DNA of 64,000 nucleotides, from contig JAIXWF010000013.1 in the NCBI GenBank assembly GCA_027482185.1, positions 1,116,001 through 1,180,000 of the forward strand. The letters are read 5' to 3'. The notes under the pieces were generated by a model. The model was not told the origin of the DNA, did not search any database, and worked only from the letters and a program-made list of their open reading frames with translations. The position numbers were made by a program, and so were the translations under genes. This DNA comes from Opitutaceae bacterium (GTDB lineage Bacteria > Verrucomicrobiota > Verrucomicrobiia > Opitutales > Opitutaceae). Positions 16,909 to 26,338 of this stretch are shown here, piece by piece. How positions within the stretch are numbered: the first letter of the stretch is position 1; the number at the start of each line of letters is the position of its first letter.

Positions 16909-18006
16909 TTAGTCGAAGAAGAGGCGGCCCTGGGATTTGCGTTCGGCGGGATTGTCCGACTCCCAGTAAACGTCCTTCTGGATGTCGTCCGGGGTGGGGA
17001 AGGGGCTGGCTTCGGCGAAGTCGGCGGTGTTGTCGGCTTCGGCGCGGGCCTCGGCGTCGATCTGCTCGATCAGCGCCTCGGTGAGCACGCCTTCGGTGAG
17101 GAGCTTCTGCTGGAAGACCTGGATCGGGTCCTTCGTTTTCCGGTACTCCTCGATCTCCTGCTTGCTGCGGTAGGTGTTGTCGGGGTCGGCGACGGAGTGG
17201 CCGCGGTAGCGGTAGGTGTCGATTTCGACCGTGCTCGGGCGGTTCTTCTCGCGGGCGAGGGTGAGGAACTTGTCCATCGTCGCGCGCACCTCGTAGACGT
17301 CGTGGCCGTTGCACTGGCCCCATTCCATGTCGTAACCGGCGGCGCGCTGGGCGAGTTCGCCGGCGGAGGAACGCGCCTGGCTGGTGCCCATGGAGTAGCC
17401 GTTGTTCTCGATCACGAAGACGACGGGCAGATTCCAGAGGGAGGCGAGATTGTAGGCCTCGTGGACGGCGCCCTGGTTGACGGCACCGTCGCCCATGAAC
17501 GCCATCGCGGCGCCCTTGAGGCCCTTGTACTTGATGCCGTAGGCGAGGCCGGTGCCGAGCGGGATCTGGCCGCCGACGATGCCGTGGCCGCCCCAGAAAT
17601 TGCGGGTGGGGTCGAAGTAGTGCATCGAGCCGCCCTTGCCCTTGGAGCAACCGGTGGCCTTGCCGTAGAGTTCGGCCATGAGGGGCTTGGTGTCCATGCC
17701 GACGGCGATGGCGTGTCCGTGATCCCGATACGCCGTGATGACGTGGTCGTTGGGCCCCATCAGGGAGCAGCAACCGACGGCGACGGCCTCCTGGCCGATG
17801 TAAAGATGGAGGAAGCCGCCGATCTTCTTGGCTTGGTAGGAACGCAGGCTGCGTTCCTCAAAGCGCCGGATGCGCACCATCTTGCGGTGCAGCTCGATTT
17901 TCGCTTCGCGCGAGAGACCGGCGTTGATCGGCGCCTGGGCGAAGTCGGAGACCGACGGGGCGGGCGCGGCTTTTTTGTCGGCGGTGGCAGTCGTTTTCTT
18001 GCTCAC
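16909..18006 (-). CDS. pdhA: pyruvate dehydrogenase E1 component, alpha subunit
   Basis: 365 residues. The N-terminal ~35 residues are a Lys/Ala-rich extension; the conserved domain starts at KIELHRKMVRIRRFEERS. The thiamine-diphosphate motif GDGAVNQGAVHEAYNLASLW leads into the expected asparagine stretch (ENNGYSM). The phosphorylation-loop region YRYRGHSVADPDNTYRS is also present. It forms the E1 heterotetramer with PdhB. It is first in the pdhA-pdhB-pdhC order, so transcription probably starts in the repeat-bearing spacer at 18007-18230. Confidence 0.94.
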   Translation of the reverse strand: MSKKTTATADKKAAPAPSVSDFAQAPINAGLSREAKIELHRKMVRIRRFEERSLRSYQAKKIGGFLHLYIGQEAVAVGCCSLMGPNDHVITAYRDHGHAIAVGMDTKPLMAELYGKATGCSKGKGGSMHYFDPTRNFWGGHGIVGGQIPLGTGLAYGIKYKGLKGAAMAFMGDGAVNQGAVHEAYNLASLWNLPVVFVIENNGYSMGTSQARSSAGELAQRAAGYDMEWGQCNGHDVYEVRATMDKFLTLAREKNRPSTVEIDTYRYRGHSVADPDNTYRSKQEIEEYRKTKDPIQVFQQKLLTEGVLTEALIEQIDAEARAEADNTADFAEASPFPTPDDIQKDVYWESDNPAERKSQGRLFFD

Positions 18007-18077
18007 GGAAGGTCGGGCGGTTGATGGAAATGCGGCAGTGTTCGTCGGGCCGGAGGGAAATCAAGCGTGGATTGGGC

Positions 18078-18233
18078 CGGATGGATTGCGGAATGCGGAT
18101 TGCGGAGTGCGGATTGAGCAAACCCCGCGCCGATTCCGCGCGAGGCGGCACGGCAACACTTCGAATCCGAATTGCGGATTCGACCGCGCGCGCCCGGGCA
18201 AATCCGCAATCCGCAATTCGCAATCCGCAATTA
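18078..18233. repeat. inverted pair of GCGGATT heptamer arrays upstream of pdhA
   Basis: The left array (18078-18118) runs GGATTGC, GGAATGC, GGATTGC, GGAGTGC, GGATTGA. The right array (18199-18233) runs AATCCGC, AATCCGC, AATTCGC, AATCCGC, the reverse complement, and abuts the stop of the NUDIX gene. A smaller palindrome (GAATCCG / CGGATTC) lies between them at 18164-18182. The region must also hold the pdhA promoter. Confidence 0.7.
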
Positions 18234-18743
18234 TACCGCCGGTGTGATCTGCTCGATCTCGATGGCGATGGGTTTGCCGGGGGCGCAGTCGGCCTTGAGG
18301 GCGACGAAGCGGTCGCGGTAGCGGTCGTAGATCGGCCAGAGGGCGGTCTTGTCGGTTTCCGGGATCGGCAAGGCGTCGATCGCGGCGCGGCTGAAGAAAC
18401 CGAATTGCCCCTCGGAAATCGTCGGCGGCAGACCGGCGAGCGGTTTGCGGCAGCGAAACAGGAACATCAGCCAATGGGATTGGCCCTCGTAGGCTTTTTC
18501 CGCGATGACGGCGAACAAATGGAAATCGGCCGCGGTCGCGCGCAGGCCGGTCTCTTCGAAGGTCTCGCGCACGGCGCATTCGAAGGGCGATTCGCCCGTG
18601 GCGGTTTCGAGTTTCCCGCCGATCGGACTCCAGATGCCGAGGTTCGGCGGCTTGGCGCGGAGCAGGAGAAGGTGTTCGCCGGCGGCGTTTTCGAGGAAGA
18701 CCAAGACGGCGATCTTGTAGGGAATGGCGGGAGACGCGGACAC
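18231..18743 (-). CDS. NUDIX hydrolase
   Basis: 170 residues. The NUDIX box is complete: GGKLETATGESPFECAVRET followed by FEETGL, matching G-x5-E-x7-R-E-x2-E-E-x-G. The start YKIAVLVFLENAAGEHLLLLRAK is the usual first strand pair. The enzyme should hydrolyse a nucleoside diphosphate linked to another group; the substrate is unknown. It precedes pdhA on the same strand but is separated by 225 bp of repeats, so co-transcription is uncertain. Confidence 0.88.
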   Translation of the reverse strand: MSASPAIPYKIAVLVFLENAAGEHLLLLRAKPPNLGIWSPIGGKLETATGESPFECAVRETFEETGLRATAADFHLFAVIAEKAYEGQSHWLMFLFRCRKPLAGLPPTISEGQFGFFSRAAIDALPIPETDKTALWPIYDRYRDRFVALKADCAPGKPIAIEIEQITPAV

Positions 18744-19047
18744 GGCGCGAACGCTCCGCGGATCGTCGGCGGAGCTCCAGCGAATTCCGTGTTCGCGCGC
18801 GGGTGAACCGTTTCATCGTAGGGGCGCGGCTCGTCCGCGCCCGTTCGACTCGTCCGCGCCCGCTTGGCTGCGACGGTTGAACCGTGATGAGGCCGGTCGA
18901 GGCCGCACGAGGCGCGCCCCTACGCGCGACGGATCGACCGCGATGGCGGCCGAGGCGCGGCCCGCGCTGCGTTTGCCGCAAGAATCTACGTGACGGCATC
19001 GCGCGCCTGCACAACTTTTTGCCGGTTTGAGCGTCGCCTCTCCCCGC
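18744..19047. other. 304-bp divergent spacer with an inverted GC-rich element
   Basis: This lies between the divergent NUDIX and Amuc_1102-like genes. An inverted pair at 18815-18842 (CGTAGGGGCGCGGCTCGTCC) and 18903-18930 (ACGAGGCGCGCCCCTACG) dominates it, with an internal partial duplicate of CTCGTCCGCGCCCG. Promoters for both flanking genes should be here, but none was clear. Confidence 0.5.
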
Positions 19048-19647
19048 ATGCCCCGATTCCGCGCCTTCATTGCTTTGCTGGGCTTCTGCGTGCTCGCCTT
19101 TGCGGCGGCGGCGCAGGAAGTCGAAGTGAGCAATGTGCGCTTCACGACCCTGCGCGCCCCGGGCGGAGCGCCGGGCAATTGGTTCGAGGCCGCGGTGCAG
19201 CTCAACGTCCGGCCGCCGTCATCCGCGCCCGGCCAGATGGTGGGGCGGGTCAAAGTTTCGATTTTGATCGGTTTCGAGGCGCCCGGCGCCGTCGGCGCCG
19301 AACGACGGCTGGAGCACTATCGGGCCGAAGCCGAGTGCGTGGCCTTGGAATCGGGCCGGGCCGACGTGCGGTTTTACCTGCCGCCGGAATTGGTGAAACG
19401 GGATCAGATCCACGGCGATCCAAAGTACTGGGGCGTCGAGTTGACGGTGGCGGGGAGGGCGGTGCCCGCGGCCCGCGCGGCCTATGCGTCGGCCTTGGCC
19501 ACGGCCGAGCAAAGGAAGAACTTTCAGACCCGCGCCGGACCCGCGGCGGCGGCCAACGACGGCATCCTTCAGGCCCAATATCTCACGCCTTTCGCCAATG
19601 AGTATCCTCGCGCCACACCGTCGTTTGTGCGTCGCGAAGGCCGATGA
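19048..19647 (+). CDS. Amuc_1102-like pilus-associated secreted protein
   Basis: About 199 residues with a signal peptide (FIALLGFCVLAFAAAAQ). A single beta-rich domain follows (VEVSNVRFTTLRAP, WFEAAVQLNV, VGRVKVSILIGF, WGVELTVAG), consistent with the Ig-like fold known for Amuc_1102. Assignment rests mainly on position: it precedes PilM-like, Amuc_1100-, 1099- and 1098-like genes in the order of the Akkermansia locus. ATG 19048 is preferred to an in-frame TTG at 19027. The C-terminal ~25 residues look disordered. Confidence 0.7.
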   Translation: MPRFRAFIALLGFCVLAFAAAAQEVEVSNVRFTTLRAPGGAPGNWFEAAVQLNVRPPSSAPGQMVGRVKVSILIGFEAPGAVGAERRLEHYRAEAECVALESGRADVRFYLPPELVKRDQIHGDPKYWGVELTVAGRAVPAARAAYASALATAEQRKNFQTRAGPAAAANDGILQAQYLTPFANEYPRATPSFVRREGR

Positions 19648-19727
19648 GAACCTTCGGCATGAACGGTAACCATATTCCTCTTGCCGCGTCTCGCCGCATC
19701 TGAAATCGCCTTGGCCTACCCTGATTT

Positions 19728-21500
19728 ATGCGATCTCCCCGCGTCCTAGCCGTTGACATTGGTGCCGGCCATGTCGCGTGCGGTGTCTTCGGGGTGGGGG
19801 CCTCCGGCCGCCTGATCCTGCAGCAATTCGCGCTGGAGCCGCACAGTTCCGATCCGTCGCACGAAGCGCGTTGGGCGGTCGAAATCGCGCAGTCCCTCGG
19901 CGCCATTGCTTCCCGCCACCGCCTTTCGGGAGCCTGCGCACTCGCGGTGCCCGGACACCTCGCGTTGACGAAGTTCGTCAAGACGCCGTCGGTGGCCAAG
20001 GAGAAGCGCAGCAAGATCGTGGCCTTCGAGGCTGCGGAAAACATTCCGTATCCGCTCGAGGAAGTTGTCTGGGACCACGCCGTCGTGGCCGACGACGGTT
20101 TCGATCTCGAAGTGATGCTGACGGCGGTGAAGTTCGACGCGATGCAGGCGCTCTGCACGGCGGCCGATACGGCCGGATTCCCGGTCGAGCGCGCCATGCC
20201 CACGGGCCTCGCGCTGACGAACGCGTTCCGCTACAATTATCCGTCCGTCCGGGAAAGCGTCATCGTCGTCAACGTCGGCGCCCGCACCACCAATCTCCTG
20301 TTTCTCGAGGGCGAGCGTTTCTATTGCCGCACGCTGCCGATCGCCGGCAACACGGTCACCCAGGCGATCGCGGAGGAACTGCGCATCGATTTCCCGTCGG
20401 CCGAAACACTCAAGATCCAGATTCTCTCCGGCCAATCCGATCTGCCGGCCAACTCCCCGTCGCGCGCCGCCGTCGCGCGCGCGGCTGCGGCCTTCGGGTC
20501 CAAACTGCAATTGGAGATCACGCGTTCCGCCGTGAACCACCGCCGCCAGACCGGCGGCGAAGCGCCGGTGGCCGTCTATCTTACCGGCGGCGGTTCCCTG
20601 ATCGCCGAATTGCCGGCCCTGCTCGCCGAGAAACTGAAGCTCCGCGTCGAGCGCTACGAATCCCTCCGCAACGTCGATCTCGCCTCCGACGCCCGCATCG
20701 CCGGGGCCGAAGGCGCAGCCGCCGTGCTCGCCGACCTCGTCGGCGTCGCCACGCGGTTGGTGAACAAGAACGAGACCGACGCCAGCCTCCTGCCGCCCGC
20801 GCTCACCGCGGCGCTGGCGATGCGCAAACGCCAGCCGGTCTTCATCGCCGCGGTGGCGCTGCTGGCCGTCGCTTTGGCGCCGCCGATCGCCTATTTCCAT
20901 TCCCGCACGGTCGCGACCAACGAGAAAATCGCCCGCGTCGACGACCAGCTGATGCCGCTGCGTTCGGTGCAGAATCGCAACGAGCAGAACCTCGCGCAGA
21001 TCGAGGAAGCGAAAAAGCAGATCAAGGCCCTGCGCGGCGCGTACGAGACCAAGGCCAACTGGGTCAATTTCTTCGCCGATCTCCAGGAACGTCTCGTGAA
21101 GATCGAGGATGTCTGGCTGGACAAGTTGCAGGTCACCCGGCCGCCGGCGCCGGACCCGGTCGAGTTGGCCAACGCCGCCGCCAATGCGGCCGCCGCAGCG
21201 CAGTCCGCCGCCAACGCCGCCCCGGCCGATCCCAATGCGCCCGCCGCCGCAGCCGGCGAAATCCCGGCCGGTCCCGTGCAGCCGCCCGTGCGCATGGTGC
21301 TCAGCGGCCGGCTCCTCGATGTCTCGAACCCGCAGTCGAAGGTCAGCCCGCAGTCGCTCCAGCGCGTCAAGGATCTGCTCGCGAGCTTCGCGGGTTCGCA
21401 GTTCATCGCCGCGGTGGAAAACGAGCGTTTCGACACCGGCCAAAACGGCCTGCTGAAGTTCGATTTCACGCTCGTGATCAACCCGAAGAAAAGCCTCTGA
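19728..21500 (+). CDS. pilM: Amuc_1101-like PilM protein with PilN-like C-terminus
   Basis: 590 residues. The first ~350 are an FtsA/PilM-type actin-like domain: RVLAVDIGAGHVACGVFG at the N-terminus, VIVVNVGARTTNLLFLEG as the second phosphate loop and VYLTGGGSLIAELP as the adenosine motif. A membrane helix (about 369-392) is followed by a coiled-coil-prone stretch and a periplasmic domain ending FDFTLVIN. That is the layout of PilN, so PilM and PilN functions appear joined in one chain. It would link the cytoplasmic motor to the inner-membrane alignment complex. Confidence 0.85.
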   Translation: MRSPRVLAVDIGAGHVACGVFGVGASGRLILQQFALEPHSSDPSHEARWAVEIAQSLGAIASRHRLSGACALAVPGHLALTKFVKTPSVAKEKRSKIVAFEAAENIPYPLEEVVWDHAVVADDGFDLEVMLTAVKFDAMQALCTAADTAGFPVERAMPTGLALTNAFRYNYPSVRESVIVVNVGARTTNLLFLEGERFYCRTLPIAGNTVTQAIAEELRIDFPSAETLKIQILSGQSDLPANSPSRAAVARAAAAFGSKLQLEITRSAVNHRRQTGGEAPVAVYLTGGGSLIAELPALLAEKLKLRVERYESLRNVDLASDARIAGAEGAAAVLADLVGVATRLVNKNETDASLLPPALTAALAMRKRQPVFIAAVALLAVALAPPIAYFHSRTVATNEKIARVDDQLMPLRSVQNRNEQNLAQIEEAKKQIKALRGAYETKANWVNFFADLQERLVKIEDVWLDKLQVTRPPAPDPVELANAAANAAAAAQSAANAAPADPNAPAAAAGEIPAGPVQPPVRMVLSGRLLDVSNPQSKVSPQSLQRVKDLLASFAGSQFIAAVENERFDTGQNGLLKFDFTLVINPKKSL

Positions 21501-21504
21501 GCGC

Positions 21505-22614
21505 ATGAGTCTTCGCCGCCGCAATCCCGTCTTTGTTGGAGCGCTCACCCTCTTCGGCGTGATCGTGCTCGCCGAGGCCGGACTGATCTACGAGCGCTGG
21601 TCCGCCTCCCGCGCCGCCGAGGCCAAGCTCGCGCAGCGCCAGGCCGACCTCGCCGGCATGGGCAGCCTCATGCCCGCGCCGACCCGCGAGATCGCCGCGG
21701 AGATCGAGGCCGATCTCGCCCGCGCCCAGCGCGCCCTCGCCGCCATGCAGGCCGAGCTGAAGGGCCGCGGCCCCGCGGCGGAAAAACTCCGCAGCGCCAA
21801 GGTGCCCGCGGCCCGCACGGATTCGTTCTTCGACCTCGCCGCCTACACCGAGCGCATGCGCGATCTCGCGCGGAAGCACGAGGTCCGCATCCGCCCCGAG
21901 GCCGCGCGCTTCGGCTTCGCCGCCTATGCCAACGAGGCCCCCGAGCCCGAGCGCATCGAACCCGTTTTCCGCCAGCGCCAAGTCGTCCAGTTTCTCGTCG
22001 AGGCCCTCATCGAGGCCAAGCCGTTCGCCATCTCCGGCGTGAAACGCGAGCCGACGTTGACCAAGCCCGAGAAAGAGGCCCGTGACGCCGCGTTGATCGC
22101 CGTCGCCGAGGCGATCGCCCAGGGCCAACCGCCGCCCGATCCGTCCGCCGCCGGCGCGCCGGCGCTCGAGCTGCCCGAAGGCCCCGATTACTTCATCGTC
22201 GATTCCCGGGTGTCCGCCCGCGTTCCCGGGTTCATCGACACGTCCGGGTTCCGCTTGGTCTTCACCGGCCAAACCGCCGCGCTCCGCACCTTCCTGAACC
22301 GCCTCGCCGCGTTCGAACTCCCGATCCTCGTCCGCGAGGTCGAGGTCGAGCCTGCGACCGCCGAAGATACCGCCGAGTCGGTCGAGGAAACTCCGGCCGA
22401 GTCCGCCGCTCCCGCCGCGTCCGTCGTCCTCTCGGCCGAGCCGGCGCCGAAACCTGCCGCCAAGGCTGCTCCGGCGCGAAACGCCGCGGCCCGCGGCCCG
22501 GTGATCACGCCGATCGTGGCCAAGCCGATGTCCAAGTTCACGGTCACCGTCGAATACGTCGACCTCGTGCCGCCCCCTGCGCCGCCCGCCGAAGGCGCCG
22601 CCCCGAATTCCTGA
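21505..22614 (+). CDS. Amuc_1100-like pilus-system protein
   Basis: 369 residues. One N-terminal membrane helix (NPVFVGALTLFGVIVLAEAGLIY) precedes a coiled-coil-prone segment (residues ~35-90). Mixed alpha/beta periplasmic regions follow (FIDTSGFRLVFTGQTAALRTFLNRLAAF), then an Ala/Pro-rich linker and a last strand SKFTVTVEYVDLVPPP. This matches the Amuc_1100 layout and PilO-like alignment proteins. It starts 4 bp after pilM ends. Amuc_1100 is known for host signalling in Akkermansia; that activity cannot be assumed here. Confidence 0.78.
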   Translation: MSLRRRNPVFVGALTLFGVIVLAEAGLIYERWSASRAAEAKLAQRQADLAGMGSLMPAPTREIAAEIEADLARAQRALAAMQAELKGRGPAAEKLRSAKVPAARTDSFFDLAAYTERMRDLARKHEVRIRPEAARFGFAAYANEAPEPERIEPVFRQRQVVQFLVEALIEAKPFAISGVKREPTLTKPEKEARDAALIAVAEAIAQGQPPPDPSAAGAPALELPEGPDYFIVDSRVSARVPGFIDTSGFRLVFTGQTAALRTFLNRLAAFELPILVREVEVEPATAEDTAESVEETPAESAAPAASVVLSAEPAPKPAAKAAPARNAAARGPVITPIVAKPMSKFTVTVEYVDLVPPPAPPAEGAAPNS

Positions 22615-22616
22615 CC

Positions 22617-23498
22617 ATGGCCGTCAACTCCAGCGACAAAGCTCTCCTCGGTGCCGCGGCTCTGCTCGCCCTCGGCTCGATCGCGGCCTTCAGCTGGCAG
22701 GGTTGGCAGGTGGCGACGGCCCCCGACAATCCGGTGCCGCGGGTCGAACTGGCGACCACGCCCTACGAGCCCGCCGCCGCCGAAGCCCCGGCCATCAAGG
22801 TCGAAAACTGGACCGCTCCCGGCGCCCAGAACCGCGGCCGCGAATGGATCTACGACGCGTTCACGCCGCCGGAGATCTTTTACAGCGCGCGCACGCGGCA
22901 GTTCACCGTCAAACCGCCGTCGAGCCTGCTCGACGAGGAGGCCATCGAGGGCTTCGGCCTCGAACTCGTTTCCGTCCGGCCCGAACCGTACCGGCTGCAG
23001 CTCTTCGGTTTCGGCGGCGAAGCCGGCAATTGGCGCGGCATGTTCCAGAACGCCGTCACCGGCGAGGTCTTCCTCGCTTCGTCCGGCTTTCCGGTCCCGA
23101 AACTCGGCCTCTCGATCAAGAGCCTCGACGTCGCGCCCCAGGTCGTCGGTCTGGCCGACAGCATGGCGACGCGCCAGCTCGTCGCCACCGCCGTGGTTTA
23201 CGACGAAAAATCCCGCCGCGAAGTCATTCTCACGCACCGCGAACGGCACTACACCGGCACCGTGTTCGCCTTCGTCGCGGCCCCGGGCGAAACGGCGACC
23301 CGCGAGGTCCGGCAGGGCGACCAGTTCAAGATCGGCGACGCCGTCTACCGCATCGAAAAAATCCAGACCGCCCCCGCCTCGATCGAGGTCGTGAAGGAAT
23401 CGCCGAATCTGAGCCAGCCCGACCGCCGCGTCCTCGTGCCGCGCGAGATCGAAACCGCCGAGACCGCCGACGCCCCGCCGGCCGGCACGAATCCCTGA
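22617..23498 (+). CDS. Amuc_1099-like pilus-system protein
   Basis: 293 residues with an N-terminal signal/anchor (LLGAAALLALGSIAAFSWQGW). The periplasmic part contains RNRGREWIYDAFTPPEIFYSARTRQF-like and YRLQLFGFGGE segments and a late QFKIGDAVYRIEKIQ strand, resembling PilP-type pilotin/alignment proteins. It is separated from the preceding gene by 2 bp and followed by the secretin, as in the Akkermansia 1098-1102 locus. The likely job is connecting the inner-membrane alignment complex to the secretin. Confidence 0.75.
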   Translation: MAVNSSDKALLGAAALLALGSIAAFSWQGWQVATAPDNPVPRVELATTPYEPAAAEAPAIKVENWTAPGAQNRGREWIYDAFTPPEIFYSARTRQFTVKPPSSLLDEEAIEGFGLELVSVRPEPYRLQLFGFGGEAGNWRGMFQNAVTGEVFLASSGFPVPKLGLSIKSLDVAPQVVGLADSMATRQLVATAVVYDEKSRREVILTHRERHYTGTVFAFVAAPGETATREVRQGDQFKIGDAVYRIEKIQTAPASIEVVKESPNLSQPDRRVLVPREIETAETADAPPAGTNP

Positions 23499-23544
23499 TC
23501 GCCTTTTCCGTTTTCCGAATCCCTTTCGCTCCACCGCTTCCGCA

Positions 23545-26328
23545 ATGAAAACTCGCCCCCTCCCCACGTCGCTTGCCGTTGCACTCGCCGTCGCCCTCGT
23601 CGCGGCCGTCGTGCCCGCCCGGCAGGCGCTCGCGCAGAATCAGACGGATGCGAAAATCCGCCTGATGTCGGAGGTGCTCCGGGCCCGCGACGCCCGCGAT
23701 TTCGCGGCCGCCCGCAAGACGCTCACGCAGCTCGAGACGCTCGCCCCCAACGACCCCGCCGTCCAACGCCTCCGCGCCGAGGTCGAGGCCGCCGTCGCCG
23801 CGCGCGAACAGGCCGCCGCCCAGCCCGCGCCCGCCGCCGCGCCGGCCCCGGTGATGGTCGACGTCAAGATTCCCGATCCCGCGCCGGCCCCCGCCGCGCC
23901 CGCCGCCGCCGAACAGGAAGCCGAGGCCATGGCCCGCGCCGAAGCCCAGCGCATCAGCGAACTCGTCGCCGCCGGCCAGCGCCAACTCGCCACCGCGCGC
24001 ACCCAGCTCCGCGAGGGCCGGGCCGAGGACGCCATCGTCGTCCTCGACGCCGCTCTGGCCGGACTGCCCGTCAATCCTTCCACGCAGCGCCTCGTCGCCG
24101 ATCTCCAGCGCGAGAAGGCCTCCGCGCTGCTCGATCGCGCGCAGACTCTGCTCCGCCGCGGCGACCCCGCCGGCGCCAAGGCCGCCTTGGCCGCCCACGA
24201 CCAGCTTTCCCCGGGCAATCCCCGCACGGCCGGTCTGCAGCGCCAGATTGCGCAGGCCGAATCCCAGGCCGCCGCGCCCGCCAAACCCGGCTCCCGCGCC
24301 GTCGCCGTCGATCCGCAGTTTGCCGCCGACCGCGCCGCCACCGCCGAGATGATCGCCAAGGGCCGCGCCCAGTACGTCGCCGGCGACCTCGACGGCGCCC
24401 AGGAAACGTTCCGCTCCATCGAGGCGCGCGAGCCCGACAACACCGTTGCCAAGGGCTTCCTCCTCCGCATCGCCGACGAGAAGACCGAAACCGGCGCCCT
24501 CAACCGCGAAAAGACCCGCGCCCAGATGCTCGAGGAAGTGGCCAAGAGCTGGCAGCGCCCCGGTATCTTCCAGGAACGCGTCCGCGAGGTCGACCAAGCC
24601 GCCGCCGTCGCGCCGCTCGCCAAAAAACTCAGCGAGATCGTTTTGCCCGCCGTCAGCTGGACCCGCGCGCCGATCGGCGAAGTCGTCGCGGCGTTGAGCG
24701 CCATCTCCGAGGAATTCGACAAGACCGGCACCGGCGGCAAGGGCGTCAACGTCGTCCTCCTTGATCCGACCAACCGCAATCCCACGGTCACGCTCACGTT
24801 GCGCAACGCTTCGTTGAAACGCGTGCTCGATTTCGTCTCCGAGTCGATCGGCTACCAATATGAAGTGCAGGCCGACGCCGTTGTCGTTCGCCCCGGCGGC
24901 GAGACCACGACCCTCGACACCGTCTTCTTCCCCGTCACCCGCGCGACCGTCCTCCGCATGACCGGCATCGCCACCGGCACCGGCACGACCGGCGGCGCCG
25001 CCCGCGATCCCTACGCTCCGTCCGGCGGCGGCGAGGCCCCGGCTTCCGGCGGCGAGGCCGCCTCGATGAAGGCGTTCCTCACCCAAGCCGGTGTGAGCTT
25101 CAGCGTCGAAGGCAGCTCGCTCGCCTACGATGGTTCCGCGATCATCGTCACGCAGACTCCGCGCAACCTGGAGCGCATCCGCAACATCCTCGGCCGCTAC
25201 AACGATGTCCGTCAGGTCGAGATCGAGTCCAAGTTCCTCGAAGTCCAGGAAGGCGCGCTCGAGGAGCTCGGCGTCACCTGGGCCACCACGCGCCGCGGCA
25301 TCCCGCAGATCAATCCCACGACCGGCGCCCCGATCCTCGACGCCAACGGTCGCCAGACTTTTGTCCCGCAGGAAGTCTACAGCAACGACCGCGTCACGCG
25401 TCCGCTCAACGACGCCTTCGCCTCGGTCAACAACCTGCGCAACATCGCCATCACCGGCGGCACCACCACGATCGCCACGCAGAACACGACCACCACGACG
25501 TCGTCCTCCGGCCTCACGCTGCCGGTTTCCCCGCCGTCGATCCCCGGCGGCGTTTCGCTCGCCAGCGGCGCGAATCCGCTCGCCCGCATCACCGGCGTGG
25601 TCGGCGAGTTCGACGTCACCGCCATCGTCCGCGCGCTCTCGCAGAAGCAGGGCACCGAGCTCCTCAGCTCCCCGAAGGTCACCGTCCTTTCCGGCAATCC
25701 CGCCAACATCACCGTCGCCCAGGAACTGCGCTACCCGCAGAGCTACGGTGAAATCCAGAGCCAAGTCGGCGACACCTCCATCAGCATCACCTCCGGCACG
25801 CCGCAGGAATTCACGATGCGCAACGTCGGCGTCGAACTGAAGGTCACGCCCACGGTCGAAGAGGACGATTATTCCATCAGCCTCGACCTCAACCCTAAGG
25901 TCACCGAGTTCGAAGGCTTCGTCGAATACGGCGGTCCCAGCGTCGCCATCTCCGGCTCGACCACGGCCACCGTGCCGCCCGGTTTCTACCAGCCGATCTT
26001 CTCCGTCCGCGACATCTCCACCAAAGTCACGATTTGGGACGGCGCGACCCTCGTCATGGGCGGCCTGACCCGCGAGGAAGTCAAAAAGGTGAACGACAAA
26101 GTGCCCTTCTTCGGCGACATCCCGCTCGTCGGCCGGCTCTTCCGGTCCAAGGGCGAAAGCGCCCAGAAACGCAATTTGCTCATCTTCGTCACCGCCAATC
26201 TCGTCAGCCCCGGCGGCTCCCCGAAGAAACAGTCGCTCAAGTCGACGCCCGCGAATTCCCTCTTCCAGAATCCCACGATCGTGACGCCCGCGAGCGCCGA
26301 AGGCCGCACGCGCAGCGGGGCCAAGTAA
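23545..26328 (+). CDS. Amuc_1098-like type IV pilus secretin (PilQ family)
   Basis: 927 residues. After a signal peptide come about three TPR-like repeats (residues ~40-310: DFAAARKTLTQLETLAPNDP, YVAGDLDGAQETFRSIEARE). An N0/STN-like domain (~360-450) and an N1-like domain (VTQTPRNLERIRNILGRYND) follow. The C-terminal secretin domain has VTAIVRALSQKQGTELLSSP, ANITVAQELRYP and the VPFFGDIPLVGRLFRSK signature. It should form the outer-membrane ring for pilus export. It is longer than typical PilQ because of the TPR region. The giant Ig protein follows after 10 bp. Confidence 0.9.
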   Translation: MKTRPLPTSLAVALAVALVAAVVPARQALAQNQTDAKIRLMSEVLRARDARDFAAARKTLTQLETLAPNDPAVQRLRAEVEAAVAAREQAAAQPAPAAAPAPVMVDVKIPDPAPAPAAPAAAEQEAEAMARAEAQRISELVAAGQRQLATARTQLREGRAEDAIVVLDAALAGLPVNPSTQRLVADLQREKASALLDRAQTLLRRGDPAGAKAALAAHDQLSPGNPRTAGLQRQIAQAESQAAAPAKPGSRAVAVDPQFAADRAATAEMIAKGRAQYVAGDLDGAQETFRSIEAREPDNTVAKGFLLRIADEKTETGALNREKTRAQMLEEVAKSWQRPGIFQERVREVDQAAAVAPLAKKLSEIVLPAVSWTRAPIGEVVAALSAISEEFDKTGTGGKGVNVVLLDPTNRNPTVTLTLRNASLKRVLDFVSESIGYQYEVQADAVVVRPGGETTTLDTVFFPVTRATVLRMTGIATGTGTTGGAARDPYAPSGGGEAPASGGEAASMKAFLTQAGVSFSVEGSSLAYDGSAIIVTQTPRNLERIRNILGRYNDVRQVEIESKFLEVQEGALEELGVTWATTRRGIPQINPTTGAPILDANGRQTFVPQEVYSNDRVTRPLNDAFASVNNLRNIAITGGTTTIATQNTTTTTSSSGLTLPVSPPSIPGGVSLASGANPLARITGVVGEFDVTAIVRALSQKQGTELLSSPKVTVLSGNPANITVAQELRYPQSYGEIQSQVGDTSISITSGTPQEFTMRNVGVELKVTPTVEEDDYSISLDLNPKVTEFEGFVEYGGPSVAISGSTTATVPPGFYQPIFSVRDISTKVTIWDGATLVMGGLTREEVKKVNDKVPFFGDIPLVGRLFRSKGESAQKRNLLIFVTANLVSPGGSPKKQSLKSTPANSLFQNPTIVTPASAEGRTRSGAK

Positions 26329-26338
26329 CCGCCCAACG

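Noticed and set aside
19027-19047. Upstream TTG start for the Amuc_1102-like gene
   Set aside because: The ATG at 19048 begins directly at the signal peptide, and the extra seven residues add nothing typical.
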